Source: Aphelocoma coerulescens
Lineage: Eukaryota; Chordata; Aves; Passeriformes; Corvidae
Length of the DNA: 64,000 nt
Direction: 5' to 3'
Assembly (NCBI RefSeq): GCF_041296385.1
Contig: NC_091023.1
Location: forward strand, 10,540,924-10,604,923
Shown here: piece by piece, positions 24,616-38,241 of the stretch
Numbering within the stretch: the stretch's first letter is position 1
Layout: each line of letters starts with the position of its first letter
Position numbers and translations under genes: made by a program
Notes under the pieces: generated by a model
Told to the model about the DNA's origin: nothing
The model's database searches: none
Seen by the model: the letters and a program-made list of their open reading frames with translations, nothing else

Positions 24616-27485
24616 CTAAGGAAGGAAATGAAAGTTAGTAAATATCACTTCAGTGGTGTAAGTCCTTTTCTGCTCTTTTTTGGCTGAGAGTACATTTCAG
24701 ATTACTATCTGCTTTTACACAAACTTCAAAACAGTTCCATCTGGGAATCCATCTGTATGTCCATTTTGCACCCTCAATTGAACTCCCTACCACCAAATCA
24801 GGCTTCACTAAAGATATATACTGGTAGATTAGTATTTGGCTGAATTAAGTGAGCCTGGGCTGCTAGTTTATTTTACAGGAGTACTTGACAATGTAATACA
24901 ATAAATGGATGAAGCAACGGGAAGGAAAATTACTCTTTAATATCATATTACTTCCTACAGCTACAGAGCAAAATATGTGAAAGAAACAGTAAGATAAATC
25001 AGATGATCTTTTTCCACATGCAGTGACTGGGTATTTAATATCTGCTAATTTTTAATTATATTTTTGAAATTGAAGATGTTTTATAAACTGAAAATGAAAT
25101 GCATATAGAATATATTTACTACACAGAGGAATGACAGCAGATCAGCTTTCTGAAGTTATACCTGTTTTTGCACTCAGATCATGTACTAAAATTGCTTGCG
25201 CTGCTTACTACTTGTATTGCTGTAGATGAGAGCAGAATGCAGCCCAGCACAGCTGCAGAGAACATGAAATACACAACAAGGATTATTAGTTACTGACTCC
25301 AGTTTACTTTTCCAAAAGCACCTAACTGTCCCATATGCTGTAAACAATCCCATGACTCCTGGAGAACATGAATAATAGTGAAAGAATCACGCCTTCTGAA
25401 CAGAAGATTCCAGATTTTGCCGCAGTTGTTCCAAGAGAAGACGTAGGAAGAAATTCTGAGTAGCATCATGCTGTTAGAAGAATATTGACACCGAGTTGAC
25501 CCAGTGACAGCACTCAGAACTGATGAAGAGATTTAAATGGTGCATTCTGGTGAGGGGTTCAAAAGTCAGAAGTCATAACCCAAAATAATTGTGTATACCG
25601 GAAATTCAAACTATTTCACTCAGGGTCAGAATAATGAACTCATGGTATTAGTTGCCAGCTAAGAACATGGAAACACTGCAGTCTAAGTGGTTTGGAGACA
25701 TCTTGGCACTTTTATGGAGAGAGAAGGGATTAAAGGATCTAGTGACAAAACAGAAAAGTGGGGATAAAGAAAAACTTAAGGGGGGACAAGGCTCTGAGGT
25801 CAAGTGGCATTTTCCTCTCCAAACGTCATTTCCTCTCTTTTATGTCACTCTTCCCAAAGACATCATGTCACATTGAATAAACAATCACTAAAGCTTAGAT
25901 GAGGAATTGACTCCTACTGGATTGAAACACGGATGAAGCAGCACTATCTTTTCCTCTGCTCCATAACAGAAGTAGCTGCTAACCACCAAGAACAGACTTC
26001 TTTATCTATATACAACTCCATGCATTTGACCCACTCAATCTAATGCAGCACGAGGTTTTCTCGTATCAGCTTCTTACTGTAACCTTATCTTCCCCAGTCC
26101 CATCAGAATACTACAGCTGACCAGATAACAGAATTAAACTGCAATAGCCTAATGTCACAACACAACACAACTGTCTAATGTACATTTCATTGGTGACACA
26201 CTTCTTCATCTGTACTACCCAAAACATTTTGCAGTATTAACATGGGCACACCATTTGCAATCAAGAAGTATATGGAGCTACTGATCAATGTTTTAAGTAA
26301 CAAAGCACTAATAAAGGCACTATTTTAGACATTTTTGCTTTGTCTTGTTTTAGAAGAAAACCAGTTCCCATTAAGAGATTGCATCAGATATAAAAACATT
26401 TCAGTTGGAAACTACATGCTTATACAAAAAGGATATGTAAAAGAAGGAGCATCTTTAATTTGTCAGGTATTAAAGCAAGACTGCAATAAAAGTTCTTTCT
26501 GTTTGACTCTTCCAGAAATGGTTTCTACAAGTTAATTTTTACATTGTAGCTGCTTTCCTTTGCCTCTGTGTGAGTTGACATATACTGTACCAGTTGAGGC
26601 ACAGAAGGGCTTCTCCAAGCAGCTTGGTACTGATGTGTCCCCAGGACATGTGGGATACTCAGCTGTTCTGTGGCACTAACTCACTGCATTGTGCTTTGTC
26701 CTACTTTGTTGAGTTAGGTTCTAATCTCTTAGTCTCCAATGTACCTGTAAAAACAAGATCTAAGGAGGAGGGTAGGTAGATTATGTCAGGGGTCATGCTC
26801 ATAGAATTATGAATACACTGATAAAATCTTGGAACCTGACTTTTCTCAACAGCATAAACCAAATCACATTTTCCAGAGCCAGGTCCACCTGGATATATAT
26901 CATCATAAAATCACCCAGCTGTTTCTTTTCTAAAAGGTGTGGGGGGATCCCTTTGCTGATGTTTTGTGGAATACGTAGTTGTGTTTTCAGCAGTAATGCT
27001 TAACTGGGTTGTCTCCAAATCTTGCTTGCTAGTGGGCTTCCTCATGGGCAGAGGCACTGAGCAGATTTTGTACCTTTCCAATCCTGAATCCCGAGGAAAG
27101 TCCCTGTGCAGGCCTGATCCATGGCAGCAGCCTGCCAGGCCAGACGGACAGAGATCCTCCAAGCACTACAGGAGAGCTCGAGTGGAGCTGATTCAGATCA
27201 GCAATGAGACAAAGCAAGAGAACATGGGGCAGGCTGCATTCAGGCAAGGGGATTTGTCCAGAGATAGCAAAGAAAAATTTCAATAGTTTTCTGAATTGCA
27301 GGGGGCCTAAATGGAGCAAATCTTTGAACTTTTGGAGCATTTGGAACATTTGCCAGTGGTTCAGTCATTTTTTACATATGGCTTAAAAAAGCTTGCGTCT
27401 TATGCATTTACATAGAAACCAGCTTTGTCAGCTCACATCCTGGGATGTGGCATTAAAGAACATTCCTCCGATTCTACCCACACAG
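24616..27485. other. Unique non-coding DNA
   Basis: No gene is seen. Frames such as 25652-25876 (+) and 26335-26535 (+) are short, lack context and match nothing I know. No repeat was recognised. Confidence 0.6.
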
Positions 27486-27567
27486 TTCAATTTCCACAAG
27501 TCCCTCAGCTTTCAGTTACCATTAAAAACAGATGTCAAGATCTTTGCAGACTATATTATTAAATCAG
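27486..27567 (+). other. Candidate coding exon H (plus strand)
   Basis: A strong polypyrimidine acceptor, 'cctccgattctacccacacag', is followed by 82 bases ending at 'TCAG|GTAAAC'. The reading from the acceptor begins FNFHKSLSFQLPLKTD and ends ADYIIKS, with 27 codons plus one base (phase 0 in, phase 1 out). The same frame is open for about 30 codons upstream of the acceptor, so the 5' limit could differ; a second acceptor lies at 'ctcagctttcag' (27515). I do not recognise the peptide. The phase does not fit directly onto the next plus-strand candidate at 33514. The call rests on splice signals only. Confidence 0.27.
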
Positions 27568-27914
27568 GTAAACATTTGTTTGTTTTTTCTCTCTTGTCTT
27601 CTTAAAAACATTGTAGAATCACACTTTCTTAAAGCATCTCTGAAGTGCCGTAGAATTTCAGCTAACCTACATTTGCTTCTATCCAGTGTCAGTCTGACAC
27701 TTCTACCTATCTCTGCTGAATCCCACAGTACTATATAATATGCCTCCAAAACTTATCTAGGTTTCATGTAATAGAGATATTTTATGTTTGGGGACTGATA
27801 AAAAGATAATTCAAACTATAATTATAAACATTTGCTCCATGTAACACTTACTCCTTACAGCATAAAGACATTTTTTCAATTTTTAATTTTGTTTTGTTAA
27901 ACCTAACAAGTGGC

Positions 27915-28045
27915 TTCTAATTTAATGTGCAATTAATTAATTTCAAAATTAGGAGATCTTAAAGCATTGAAGCTCCCTCTTAGTTAAAAAGAACAATTAA
28001 TTATAGATTAGTAATCAATTAGAAGCTATGCATTAGTAATACTTT
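27915..28045. promoter_or_regulatory. Homeodomain-core-rich AT block, enhancer-like
   Basis: Within about 130 bases there are many TAAT/ATTA cores: 'ctaatttaatg', 'caattaattaattt', 'caattaattatag', 'gattagtaatcaattag' and 'cattagtaat'. Such clustering is typical of developmental enhancers bound by homeodomain, LIM or POU factors, but plain AT-richness gives the same words. No coding frame or repeat explains it. Assignment as an enhancer is inference. Confidence 0.35.
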
Positions 28046-28936
28046 GAATTCTGAGAGACAACAGTTATACAGAGAGAAACACATTTGTGGATGTATACTT
28101 CAGAAAAGTAGATGTAAGACAGAGTTCACCTGTCTAGAACTCTAGAACTCTACAGTCCTGATTCTAAAAAAAAATTAGACAGCCAGACAGGGACTTAGCA
28201 GGTTGAAAAAGACCAAGTAAGATCTTAATTTCCTTCTGCCTTTCCTTCCACCCTTCCTACTAGCTCCATTTTGCCATTTTGGTCCATGATTTTGTTTGCC
28301 CTGTAAAGATTTGTCTTTAACAGAACAACTCTCATGAGCATTTGTCTGTGTACAAGATCAGTGCTTAAGCAAAACAAGTCACCATCCCCTCTGAGTCCTC
28401 CCATGCCATTGTGATGTTAAAGTGATTTATAACAAAGAATTTATATCTCATTATTCAATAATGGGTGTAGTTCAGAATTCAGGTTCTATCTGGCTCCATT
28501 AATTACATGTCAACGATTTTTCTCCCCTCCTTTTCCAACAGAAAAATAAGGTGCTGCCAGAGCAGTCTGCCTGAAAGGTCCAAATGTCAGGGCAGCAGTT
28601 TTGAATCAAATGGATCTGACTCAACCAATGCGAGAATGAAAACAGCTATTAGACATTCCGTGACAAGTTGCTGTGACAGGGAAAAGCTTAGAACTGCTTT
28701 TCACCCACTTGCCTCCATGGCTTTGGCTCTGTCCTGAATGCACAAAATGCAACACCAGGAGAATAAATAACCTGTCCTGAAGCTTCTGTGGCTTTTCCTA
28801 TGGCTGGCACTAAGGATTCCTCCATTACCTTCCCAGACAAGGGACTGACAAGGGCAGTTCTGCAGTTCAGAGGGAAGTTACACTGCAGCAGGGCACAGGG
28901 GGCCAGAACAGGGCTCAGACCAAGCTTCCACTGAGC

Positions 28937-28960
28937 AAGTTTTAAACTTGTTTAAAACTT
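28937..28960. repeat. 11-bp inverted repeat
   Basis: The arms 'aagttttaaac' and 'gtttaaaactt' are perfect reverse complements separated by only two bases, and both are AT-rich. It could extrude as a cruciform under supercoiling. No role is evident. Confidence 0.75.
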
Positions 28961-29231
28961 TCAAGCTTCTGACAACCCAGCCATTTATCTGATTTCAGTA
29001 CCATTTTATATTTATCTTCTACCCAGACAAGCTTTTTCTTGTCCTGGTTACATAAAATTAAATTTCAAACACAGGAATGATTTTGCTCTGCGTAGTTAAG
29101 ACTACTTCTGGTTTGCTACTTCGGCCTATAAATAAAGGCCTGAAGAAGGGCTGCTTCTTACTCTTCCTGAAGGCTCAGGGATGCACCAGGAAAGCAAGCA
29201 AAACTGGAAAAATATAAAAGAAGATCCCCTC

Positions 29232-29251
29232 GGGGGGGGGGGGGGGGGGGG
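29232..29251 (+). repeat. Homopolymer G20
   Basis: Twenty consecutive G residues with no interruption. Long poly(G) is rare in vertebrate DNA because it blocks polymerases and folds into quadruplexes. The exact length is likely to be uncertain in any assembly. Confidence 0.95.
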
Positions 29252-32200
29252 ACAACAAAACAAACAATTAAAAAAACCCCAACCACCAAACATGCTGGAA
29301 ATACACAGAGAGCAAAGATTCTTTAAATTCAATTGCCTAAAACTTCAAGTCATATAACTTTTCCCATACATTAAATAAGTGTCCCATAGTATTTTATTTA
29401 TAGCATTTAAGGAAAGTACAACAGAGGAAGTATCCCCTGGGGGCCAATTCACCTCTTAAACATGTTCACCTTTTTCAGCATCACTTTTATCTGAAAATTT
29501 ATGAGGACAACATGTACCTGACCTGCCTCCAAAGAGACCACAGTTTGCAACATATCAGGTGGCTACTTCTGAGGAGCAGGAGAGAAGGGGGGGAGCTTTT
29601 CCCCAATTCCTCTGGTACAACAGACAAACAGCCTCCAAACTTCCTAGACAACCTTCCATAGAGCAAAGAGCACAAAATGATTAGGACGTTAAAATTCTTG
29701 GAGAAGCCTGCCCCAGAAGAGGGATATTTGAAATAAGGGGCTCTGTATTCTCTCCCTCCTCCCTCAGGGACAATGACACCAGGAGGCAGGAAAGAGGCTG
29801 ATTCCTCCTCAGATCTGTGTGTCTTCGCTGTAGCAACTGGTAACTAAATATTCTTGAGTTAAAACCAGAGCTGGACAGGTTATGTCCTGATAAACACAAT
29901 ACCGTTTGCTGTTTGGCAGTTTTGTCAGCCACTTCATATTTCATTAATACCATCGCTCACAGGCTGCCTAAGCACCAAAAAAAAAATAAATTTGAAACAT
30001 TCAAATCACTTAAAGGTTTCCTGGGAAAAGTATCGGACTGCATGAGACCACCTCATGTGTCCAGAACTGCCACATGTATAAAGAAGGTCCTTAAAACATT
30101 GAAAGACTATGTCCTGTCCTCTTCCATTTGCATTTTCCTGACCTTTTCCAGCTACCTTCCTCTATTTGTATGCATCTGTTTGCCATCTGCCATTACCAAA
30201 CATTCTTCCTCCATCAATGTTTGCAGTTCTCCTGCAATCTTTCAAGACTTTTGCTCTGGCCAAGCTGTCATGTTAATCTGGCTTCTCTGAAGGCACTGCT
30301 TGCAGCTAAATCTGTGCAGAAAAGCCACCAGCCTGGAAAAACACCAGGGAAGGTTCAATTAAAGACAGTACAGGAGACAAGTTTCATGTGTGACCTCTCT
30401 CCTCCTCTCCAATGATGAATCAGTCTCCTTGATCATTCCTACAGATAACAGCAAAACCAACAAATGACACAAGAGAAAAGGACTTCTCAAAGTAGGTGGT
30501 GACCTGTGCCACCAATTTCTCTATTAAAGGGATGGGTTTGTTTCTTAGTGGCACTTGTTTTCTGCTGGGGACATATCAAGGCTTGAAATTCTCAATCTGT
30601 TTCTGTTGTCAGCCATGAGATCACTCTTTAAACTTCTATTTCTGTGGTGGGATACAAGATTAAACATAAAATAATCACCAATTTACTTTTGCCACTTGAA
30701 AGGACAAAATTTCCTATTGAATATTTCTGAGATCTTTAATTTACACCTCATGCTCACAAAATATATTTTCTACTTGCTTCATTTGGGTATATTCAGGCTT
30801 TTCCAGGTTCTTTCTTTCCCTGTTCTTTTTTATCCTATAATTACCTAAGGAGAGCAACTTAACACTGTTGCCATAAAGATGAAAGCCCTAAAAGAGTGGC
30901 ATGTTTAACACCTTTCAACCAATCAAAAGAGCCTGAGAAGATGAAGAGAGAGAACTCATTATCAATGCTTTTTGTTGGCATATAAGGAAAATCACCTATT
31001 GACTGTCGACCTTTAGGCTTACTTGCTTTGGTTACAAGCTTACACCACTGCTAAGCCAATGTGGTCTGAATCAAATTCCAGGTAAAACAGTCAGAATCCT
31101 TCTGCATCCTTACATGGTCTTACTGTCCCGAAGGGGACAGCCTCTATCTGCTCACCCCTACACAGATTCCCTACACTTGGCTCTGTACCCAGAGTCATAA
31201 GAAAGTCATTTCAGGAACAGTGTTCTTGGCTTCTTAAGCAAACAGTATACATTGGAATAGTTACTGCCAAGGATTAAAATAATGCCTAAGTGATTTTTTC
31301 CAGGCACTTCACAATACAGTAATTTTTTCATTCAGCAGCCTTTCATATGACACTTTTATATAAAAATGTTTACAGGAAATAGCAAACTTTCCTTTCGTTC
31401 TTCAGGTTACATGTACCCCCATAAAATGCAAATGCTGAGTGAAGTCATTGAACTACCTGACACTTAAAAATGAACACATCTAAGTATCCTGCTTTAGATC
31501 AAATAGTGGCTCCCAGCAGCTAAAGGGATATTTCAAACACTGGATAACTGATTTTTTCCCGGCCTCCAACTGCCACTTTTAATGGGGAGTTACACAGGGA
31601 ATCTTTATTAGCAAAGATGGTGGGCCTTAGAGGGTCAAGCAAAGGCAGCTGCCATTTGCACTTGCGCAGTGAGATGCTCAAGCCTTTATCGTTGTGCAGA
31701 CTTCTAAAATTTGAAATGAGAACTGGGGACTGTCACAGGGACAAAACACATCCAGGAACACACAGTCTTGCAGCACACCAGAGTCTATGCACTTTCTAGC
31801 AGACCTGTAGGAAAGCTGGCAACAACTGCTGGGAAATGCCAGCCAAAAACCCAGAATCTGCTTCTGCAAAGACGTTTCCAAAGAAATGGAAACGTTTCAA
31901 ATCACTAAAAAACTTTCAGGATTCTCTCTCATCAGAATAGTTCAATAATGATGTAAAAATGTCAGTTGCATTCAGTTTTCCTTTTCTCCAAAGTTTTAGG
32001 AGGGTTGTTTTACCACAAGAGTAAAAGTCAAAAAGCCTCAAAACCAATTTGCAGTGAATGCATTTACCAGTAGCACATACAGAGAGAGGCACACTGAGCC
32101 TCTGGCACAACAAACATGACATTCCCAAAGCTGAACTCAGTGGACATGGACTTGTTACTCCTACAGTTTCTGTGGGAGATGCTTTGGCTATTCCTATGCT

Positions 32201-33513
32201 GGGCAAAAGACAACACAAGGCCCTCCAGCTGAATGCGAGTGACTCATAAAGAAGCCGAAAAGCTTTCCTAGAAAGAACGTATCATCATGTTCCTCTTTCA
32301 TTCTTGGTGGAGAGATGTCAAGGCTTTGCTTCTCTTCCCTCTGTCCTTCCTTGCATATTTTTTAATCAAGTGATTATGCCACAGTCTTCTTTCCTCTCAA
32401 TAAAGAGAAACATCCAATCCTTCAGCATTCTGACTGCAATCACCTGCAAAAACAATGAACAAGAACAACACAGGACATGAGGTGCTGCTTGGCCAACAAG
32501 TAGGAAGGATCCCTTCTCTTAGGCTACACTGGCTGCCCAAGGTGTGCTGTGAGTGTGGCTTTGTGCTCGTGGCTACTCCACCAGCAGCTTACTGTGCCAG
32601 GAGCACGGGTACAGCTGCTTGTGGGGCAGTGCATACTGGCTCTGGGACATGCCAGCTCAAAACCCTGCAACAGGAACAATGTTGGAGCAGGTATTTTTTA
32701 CATGTGCTTTGCTAGAGGAAGAAATCAATCACAAACATACACACTGGGTACAAAGGAGCTTCAGGCTCTCTTCATGTCTTCTCCCTCACTGCCAGCTTTG
32801 GGAAGAGAGCAGTTGCTACTAAAGAAAAGGGGCTTCACATTTTGCCGTGTTCATCATCATGCTTTTTTTCCCCCTAAGGCCTTATCCCAGTTACTACGGA
32901 AGTAAACTGGCAGGCAAGAAATGCTAGCAGTTAGGAGTCCTATTGCCATAGGGCTGCTTTGTCTCCCAGAGCAAGTAGTCATTGTATTTCTGGTTTATAT
33001 TTACCATCAGAGCTGCAGTCAGTCACAAAAGCTGCAGTTTCAGCCTTGCAAGGGGAACTGCAAGGGGAGATACCACAGCCCACACTGAGGTAACTTTCCA
33101 GAGGGGATGCTGATATGCTTGCTCTTGTGTTTCCCTGAGCATGCCCAGGGACAATACAAGGGTTTTGGGCAGCTAGGACACAGTCTGATTCTTCTGCACA
33201 ACAAATCCAATTGACCAGCAGTATGAAGTATTAGACATTTCAAATCATCAGAATTTATCCAAAGAAAATGCTGTTTATTTGTAACACCTTGTTCCAAACC
33301 TTCCGCAGGTCAGAATCTGGACCCAGCCTGGTTTACCACTTCAAAGCTGATGATCCTAAAAATTTAAATTCAAAACCAAATTAAAAACCACCAACAATAA
33401 CATTTTCTACAAATGAGAAACTCTGTTTTCCACTGCCTTGGAATGTGTTTTGTTGAATGCAAAAATGAGTATCTTGGCAAAGACAGAAGAATTTTATCAC
33501 TTACTTTTTCCAG

Positions 33514-33600
33514 AGGAGTCCTGAAATATTTATTATGTGCATGGGATGAGCATAATGGAATTCATTCTAATGCTCCATCCAGAAGAGAGTTCATGAGAAA
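33514..33600 (+). other. Candidate coding exon F (plus strand)
   Basis: The acceptor 'atcacttactttttccag', with a branch-point-like 'cacttac', leads into 87 bases ending at the strong donor 'GAGAAA|GTAAGAACAG'. One frame only is open. It begins with one base completing a codon, reads GVLKYLLCAWDEHNGIHS through to RREFMR, and ends with two spare bases (phase 2 in, phase 2 out). This phase fits a join to the next plus-strand candidate at 43825. The peptide is not recognised. Without homology or transcripts this remains a signal-based guess, and a lncRNA exon is equally possible. Confidence 0.3.
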
Positions 33601-36600
33601 GTAAGAACAGGTCTTTTAATGAGTGGAACCAAGTGAAAGGTGATTGAGACTTGGCCAATTTAACTTTTCTAAAAGCTTATTCCTTTGCAGTCATTGCAAA
33701 CTTCATTTCCTCACACTCAGGACACACACCTGACAATCTGACCAAACAACTCCACTGGACTTTGATGTAAGGGTGGGCCTGCAGGCAGACAAACAAATTG
33801 CTTCAGCTTACATCTCTCTTTCTGGCATTTTTGTCTTTCTTCAAGAATCAACTTGGATAAAAGCAAATCTCTTGAGAGGAAAAATATGTTTCCATTTAGT
33901 GAGGGACCATCCTTTTTCCATCCTCAGACTGAGAAAGGAGTAGCACTGAGCTCTAGGACAAGAAAAGGAATGCACAAATGTTGAACTAGCTGATGAGCAG
34001 CATTTCTGTGGGAAGGCAGGAAGAGGGGGGTTTCAAAGAAGGCATATTTTGGGTGTACAACAGGAAAATTATAACCACTTTGGAAATTATTCCCAAGAAA
34101 ACTTACTGTTTAGAGGCAAAAGTCTCACTGGGGGAAGAAGAAACACTGTGGGTTACAGGAGAGATTCAGAGAAGGCAGCCAAGCTGCCTGGATTCACGGA
34201 GGCACTGTCACATAAAGCCACATATAGCCAACTGGCCTCCCAGCCTCCACTCCCAGATAGAAATAGACCTTTGGGATATAATAGGGGAGGGGGCAGACCA
34301 GAAAGGAGGAATTACCCTCCCCCTGGCCTGTGCTAGATTTGTCTGCAGGCACAAGCAGTCACGGGGTCTGTGAAGCAATAAGATAATGTGACATGTCAGA
34401 GCTTAAAAATAACATTGCTGATTGGAAAACATCAGTGTCCATTACGTGGGACAAACTCCTGGGGCTACATGCAAAAAGCTTCCAAAGTTCTCTGTGACAA
34501 GAGTCCAGATCTTGAAAGGTGGATAGCAACAGCAAATCGCTTGTGGAAAAAAGACACTTCCCAGGTTTATTCAGTCATCCAGAGGGTACTCTGAAACTGC
34601 CTGTTACCAGGCTCCAAAGCAAGGAAGCACTGAGGTCTCCAACATGTGCATTTCTACAGGTAATTAGATATTATTAAAGTGTTTCTCTATATGACAAAGG
34701 AGGTCAGGAGAGTCAGGGTGTTTGGGATTAAGTGTTTCAGGCATGGATATAGCTGAAGGAAAAGTTGCTTCTACACAACCCAAAATAAGTTGTAATAAAA
34801 TAGTGTAAGGTTTCTTTGCATGTACTGAATAATGGGTAATTTCACAACTTCCAATACCCATACTTTAGACAAGCTTTTACAAACCAAATTCAATGAGTTC
34901 TGCTCAAGGGACTCTTGCAACACTGTGAAGCATGCAATATCCACAGGTATTGCAACATCTAATTGCAAAATAAAGGCTGTTTGCCTCCAAATCTCCTCAT
35001 GCTCTCCTTCCAGCCAACAGTGACAATGTTACATAGAAATGATTTTCTTTTGGGTTAGTGAGTTGAATCAGCTCAATAGTCATCTGACAGGCACCCAACA
35101 CACCCAAGTCAAGGAAAATAGCAGAATTGCAAGGCCAGGAGCTAAGAAGGGGAGCAAGACCTCTCCTGCCTGTAATACTGAACTGTTAGCACAGCTACTT
35201 CTGTCACTGCAGTGCTGCTCACAAGCTGTTCAGCTGTCCCATTGGTTAGAGGCAAGAGTTCTGCAGGTCACTTCTGTGCCCAGTGCTCCAATGTGGACAG
35301 GAAAACAGTGCTGCACCCACCACATGTTGTGGCCACACTTCTAAAGAGGGGGAAGCAAAATTTTTGTAAACATTTATTGGCACAGAAAAAATACCCCAAT
35401 TATCTGTGAGTGACAAGCTAACAAAGGGAGTTTTTAAATACTCTGATTCAGAAATCAAGCAGAGCAGTTCACTACCACTGACTACAGAACAGCAGGCATC
35501 TTGAAACAACTCAGACAATGCAAGGTTTGCTGGTACCTCTTTCCTTTCCTCTTTGTTCCTGGCTGATCCCTGTGCTCTGATCACCTTGCACTGCACACTT
35601 CCTATTTTTCCTCTATATATTCTAGTCAACTTCTGCTTTTCCCTCAGACTTCCAGGCCAGAATTACTGGGAGGGGAGCATCACTATACCTTCTTACAGAG
35701 AGAAAAAACACAGCACTTAACCATTTTATGTGATAAAATGAGCACAGACCTTAGTGGTCAAAGGAGAAAACCAGCATCTTCCAGAAGAGTTCAGAGTGGG
35801 ACCCAGCTGAAGGTCAGAGGGCTCTGGAGGGGCCCTGAGTGCATGGCTCAGTGACACAGCCAGGCTGACCTGCTGGCTGGCAGGTGCAGATGGAGGACTT
35901 CTATTCCTTCATAATGTTATTCCTCTCTCCCCTATGCCTCCTGCTCCAGGTGCCACCTGTGCAGCCCTGCCCCTTCTGTGGAGGAGCACTACTAATTATC
36001 CAGTTCAGATCATGGGCATGGCAGAACACTTCATTTCAGTTGTGAACTCTTACAAATTAAGTAGGTTGAACAAGCCATGGTGGACCACCAGAGCTGATGT
36101 GGGGAAAGCAGTGGGGAACAGGAAGGTGGGAGGAGCAGGATTGGTCCCTCTCACCTGATAAATTGAGCAGCATCATCAAACTGTGTGACTTCTTCTGGTG
36201 GAGACTGTACCAGGTCTCCCTTTGTATCTCTGCATGATTCTGTCACTGCGCACTCAGACACTCTCAAGTAAGAGTGAGAGGAAGAGGTTACCTGATCAAT
36301 CAAGTATTTCCTTCAGCTGCAGTTCTTTTTCCTACAGGAAGCCCTGGCTTGTATAAACCACTCAAGAAGCAAACATCAAAGGACTCCTCTATCACTTAGT
36401 CAGGATAATAGACTGTACTTGAACTCTACCCAGTGAAGTGAAACTTCTTAAACTGAGAGCTGAAGTTTAATTTGTTATTCCTGGCAAACTGCCCAAGAGG
36501 AAATGGATCCAGGGCAGAAGTTTGTTTGTTAGATAGCAGTGAGAGATTGACACTTTTATAATAAGCCACGAAAGAAGGGAGAACAGAAAGAACTGCTGAA

Positions 36601-37554
36601 ACTACTGATTATTATAAGATCTGCTCTTAATGCTGCATGAGTTACAAGATCTCCTTTTAGTAATTGTCAAATAATGGAAATAAGAGACCATGAAACATCA
36701 GTAAGGAAAGAGTTTGAGCAGAGATTGTGCACATGAGGTTGATTCAAAAGAATAGTAGGAAAAAGCACAAAATCAGCTGCAGCAGGTCCTTTACAGACTG
36801 GAATTCTTCACTAAAGATGAAAGGTACTGACTGCCAGTTCTGTCCACACTTTCAGTCCACTGTATGTCCGTCTGTCCATACCCTGCCCACTAGTGTCAAA
36901 AATGTGGTGCAAGGAGCTCTCAGTTGTTTGATAAGGTAGGCTACAACACAGCCAGGATCCCCCTCCAACGTGTTGTCCTGTGGCTCTGTTGCCCCTGTGC
37001 CTCAAGATACATAAGCTCATGGACCCTCTGCCCTACTGTGGCACAGCCTCAGCCACACCAAGCTTCAGAAAGCCAACAGAAAACATGGGCTGTGGTGAAC
37101 AGATAGCAAAATGGTTTCCCTGCACTGAAATTCTTTGGTTTGTTTTTCAAAACAACCAACTGCACTTGACAGACACACCTTAAGCAAAAACACCACATGA
37201 ACTTTACCCAGTCATCTCTCTGGTGAGCTCAATTAAGATATCATCTTCTAAATAAGAAATCTGAAGTTGCTTTTTGACTTTGGGATATATGACAGTTACC
37301 TCTTTATTATATATTAACAGTAAAAGTATTCTATGGTAACACATACCATTTTGGAATCTCCTTTAGTGTCAGTAATTTACAAGCTGCATTAAGACAGACA
37401 ATTTAAACTAATGAAAGCTCCCAACAAGAGCAAAGCAGTGTATTTACCATAAATACCAAGCAGCTTCATCCCTTCAGGCAATTTTTAAAATATTTTTTTC
37501 CACTTCACTATGCCTGGAACACAGTTTAAGGAGCTGATTAGGTATATAGATTTA
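33601..37554. other. Unique non-coding DNA
   Basis: No gene is seen. The longest frames (33993-34373 + and 35246-35629 -, about 126 codons) overlap others and carry no motif. No transposable element was recognised. Confidence 0.6.
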
Positions 37555-37800
37555 AGAACAACTACAAATATTAAGAAATACTACTGGGCGCATTTGGTAG
37601 TGACTCTTCCGAAGTTCCTTGCACGGATTTTGCAATGTGGAAGAATTCTAAATATTGTTATACCCCTTTCCTTGATGTTTTGTTCCTCTGGTAAAGCATT
37701 TTATTTGGAAAGGCTTTGTCTAAAGGTTAAACAGTCCCCCTGCAATCTCTGAATGAAACAGAAAGGCGCGTTTAGACATCTGGTCCCAACTGCCATTGTC
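37555..37800. promoter_or_regulatory. CNE-like block
   Basis: Here the local texture changes. CpG-containing words ('gggcgcattt', 'cttccgaag', 'gcacggattttgc', 'aaggcgcgtttag') sit in AT-rich sequence without simple repeats. This preserved-CpG texture is common in deeply conserved non-coding elements. Alternatively the block belongs to the ORF that begins at 37753. Conservation was not tested. Confidence 0.3.
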
Positions 37801-38241
37801 CGATACCTGCCAAAACTCCCAGGCTGTGTGGACACTGGCAGCTCCCAGAGTACATCTGCCACCAAGTCCTGTCCTTCCATGGGGACAAGGCAGATGTGGA
37901 TCCAGCCTCAGACCCTGCAGAGATGCAGCAGAGAGTTTTCAGCTGTTTGGACCAAGAATACTACTATAGACATTCCTGATCTTTCAAAGAATAAAAAGCA
38001 AAGCACATGGAATCATCCTGTGGATCAGCCTAAGGCCTTGAGCTGCCAAGCTGAGCCATCCTGGCTCTGCCATACACCACAAGAACAGATACAATGTGAA
38101 CACTGTCCAAATATATCTCCTGTAGTTTCTGCCTGGGTCTTAGTGAGATCCTCTCTTGGGAAGGAAAGATTCATCAATAAGCACCCATCCATAATTAAGC
38201 AAATAGGCTATTGGACAAATTTAATAGCAAATACCTAAAAA
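37753..38241 (+). other. 161-codon ATG-initiated open frame, function unknown
   Basis: This is the longest frame in the window that starts with a true ATG. The Kozak context is weak ('tctgaatga'). The product would be hydrophilic and rich in Ser, Gln and Lys, with about nine Cys but no regular zinc-binding spacing, no signal peptide and no membrane segment. I recognise no family. There is no upstream promoter and no clear splice site or poly(A) signal tied to it. At this length chance is still plausible in 64 kb, so I list it as an ORF and not as a gene. Confidence 0.15.

Larger units (their letters stand above)
28046..33513. other. Unique non-coding DNA
   Basis: No gene is seen. It includes the G20 run at 29232-29251, an 11-bp palindrome at 28937-28960 and a 9-bp inverted repeat at about 31870-31893 ('acgtttcca' and 'tggaaacgt'). 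Open frames up to 126 codons (29913-30290 +, 32549-32905 +) lack start context and homology. Confidence 0.6.
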
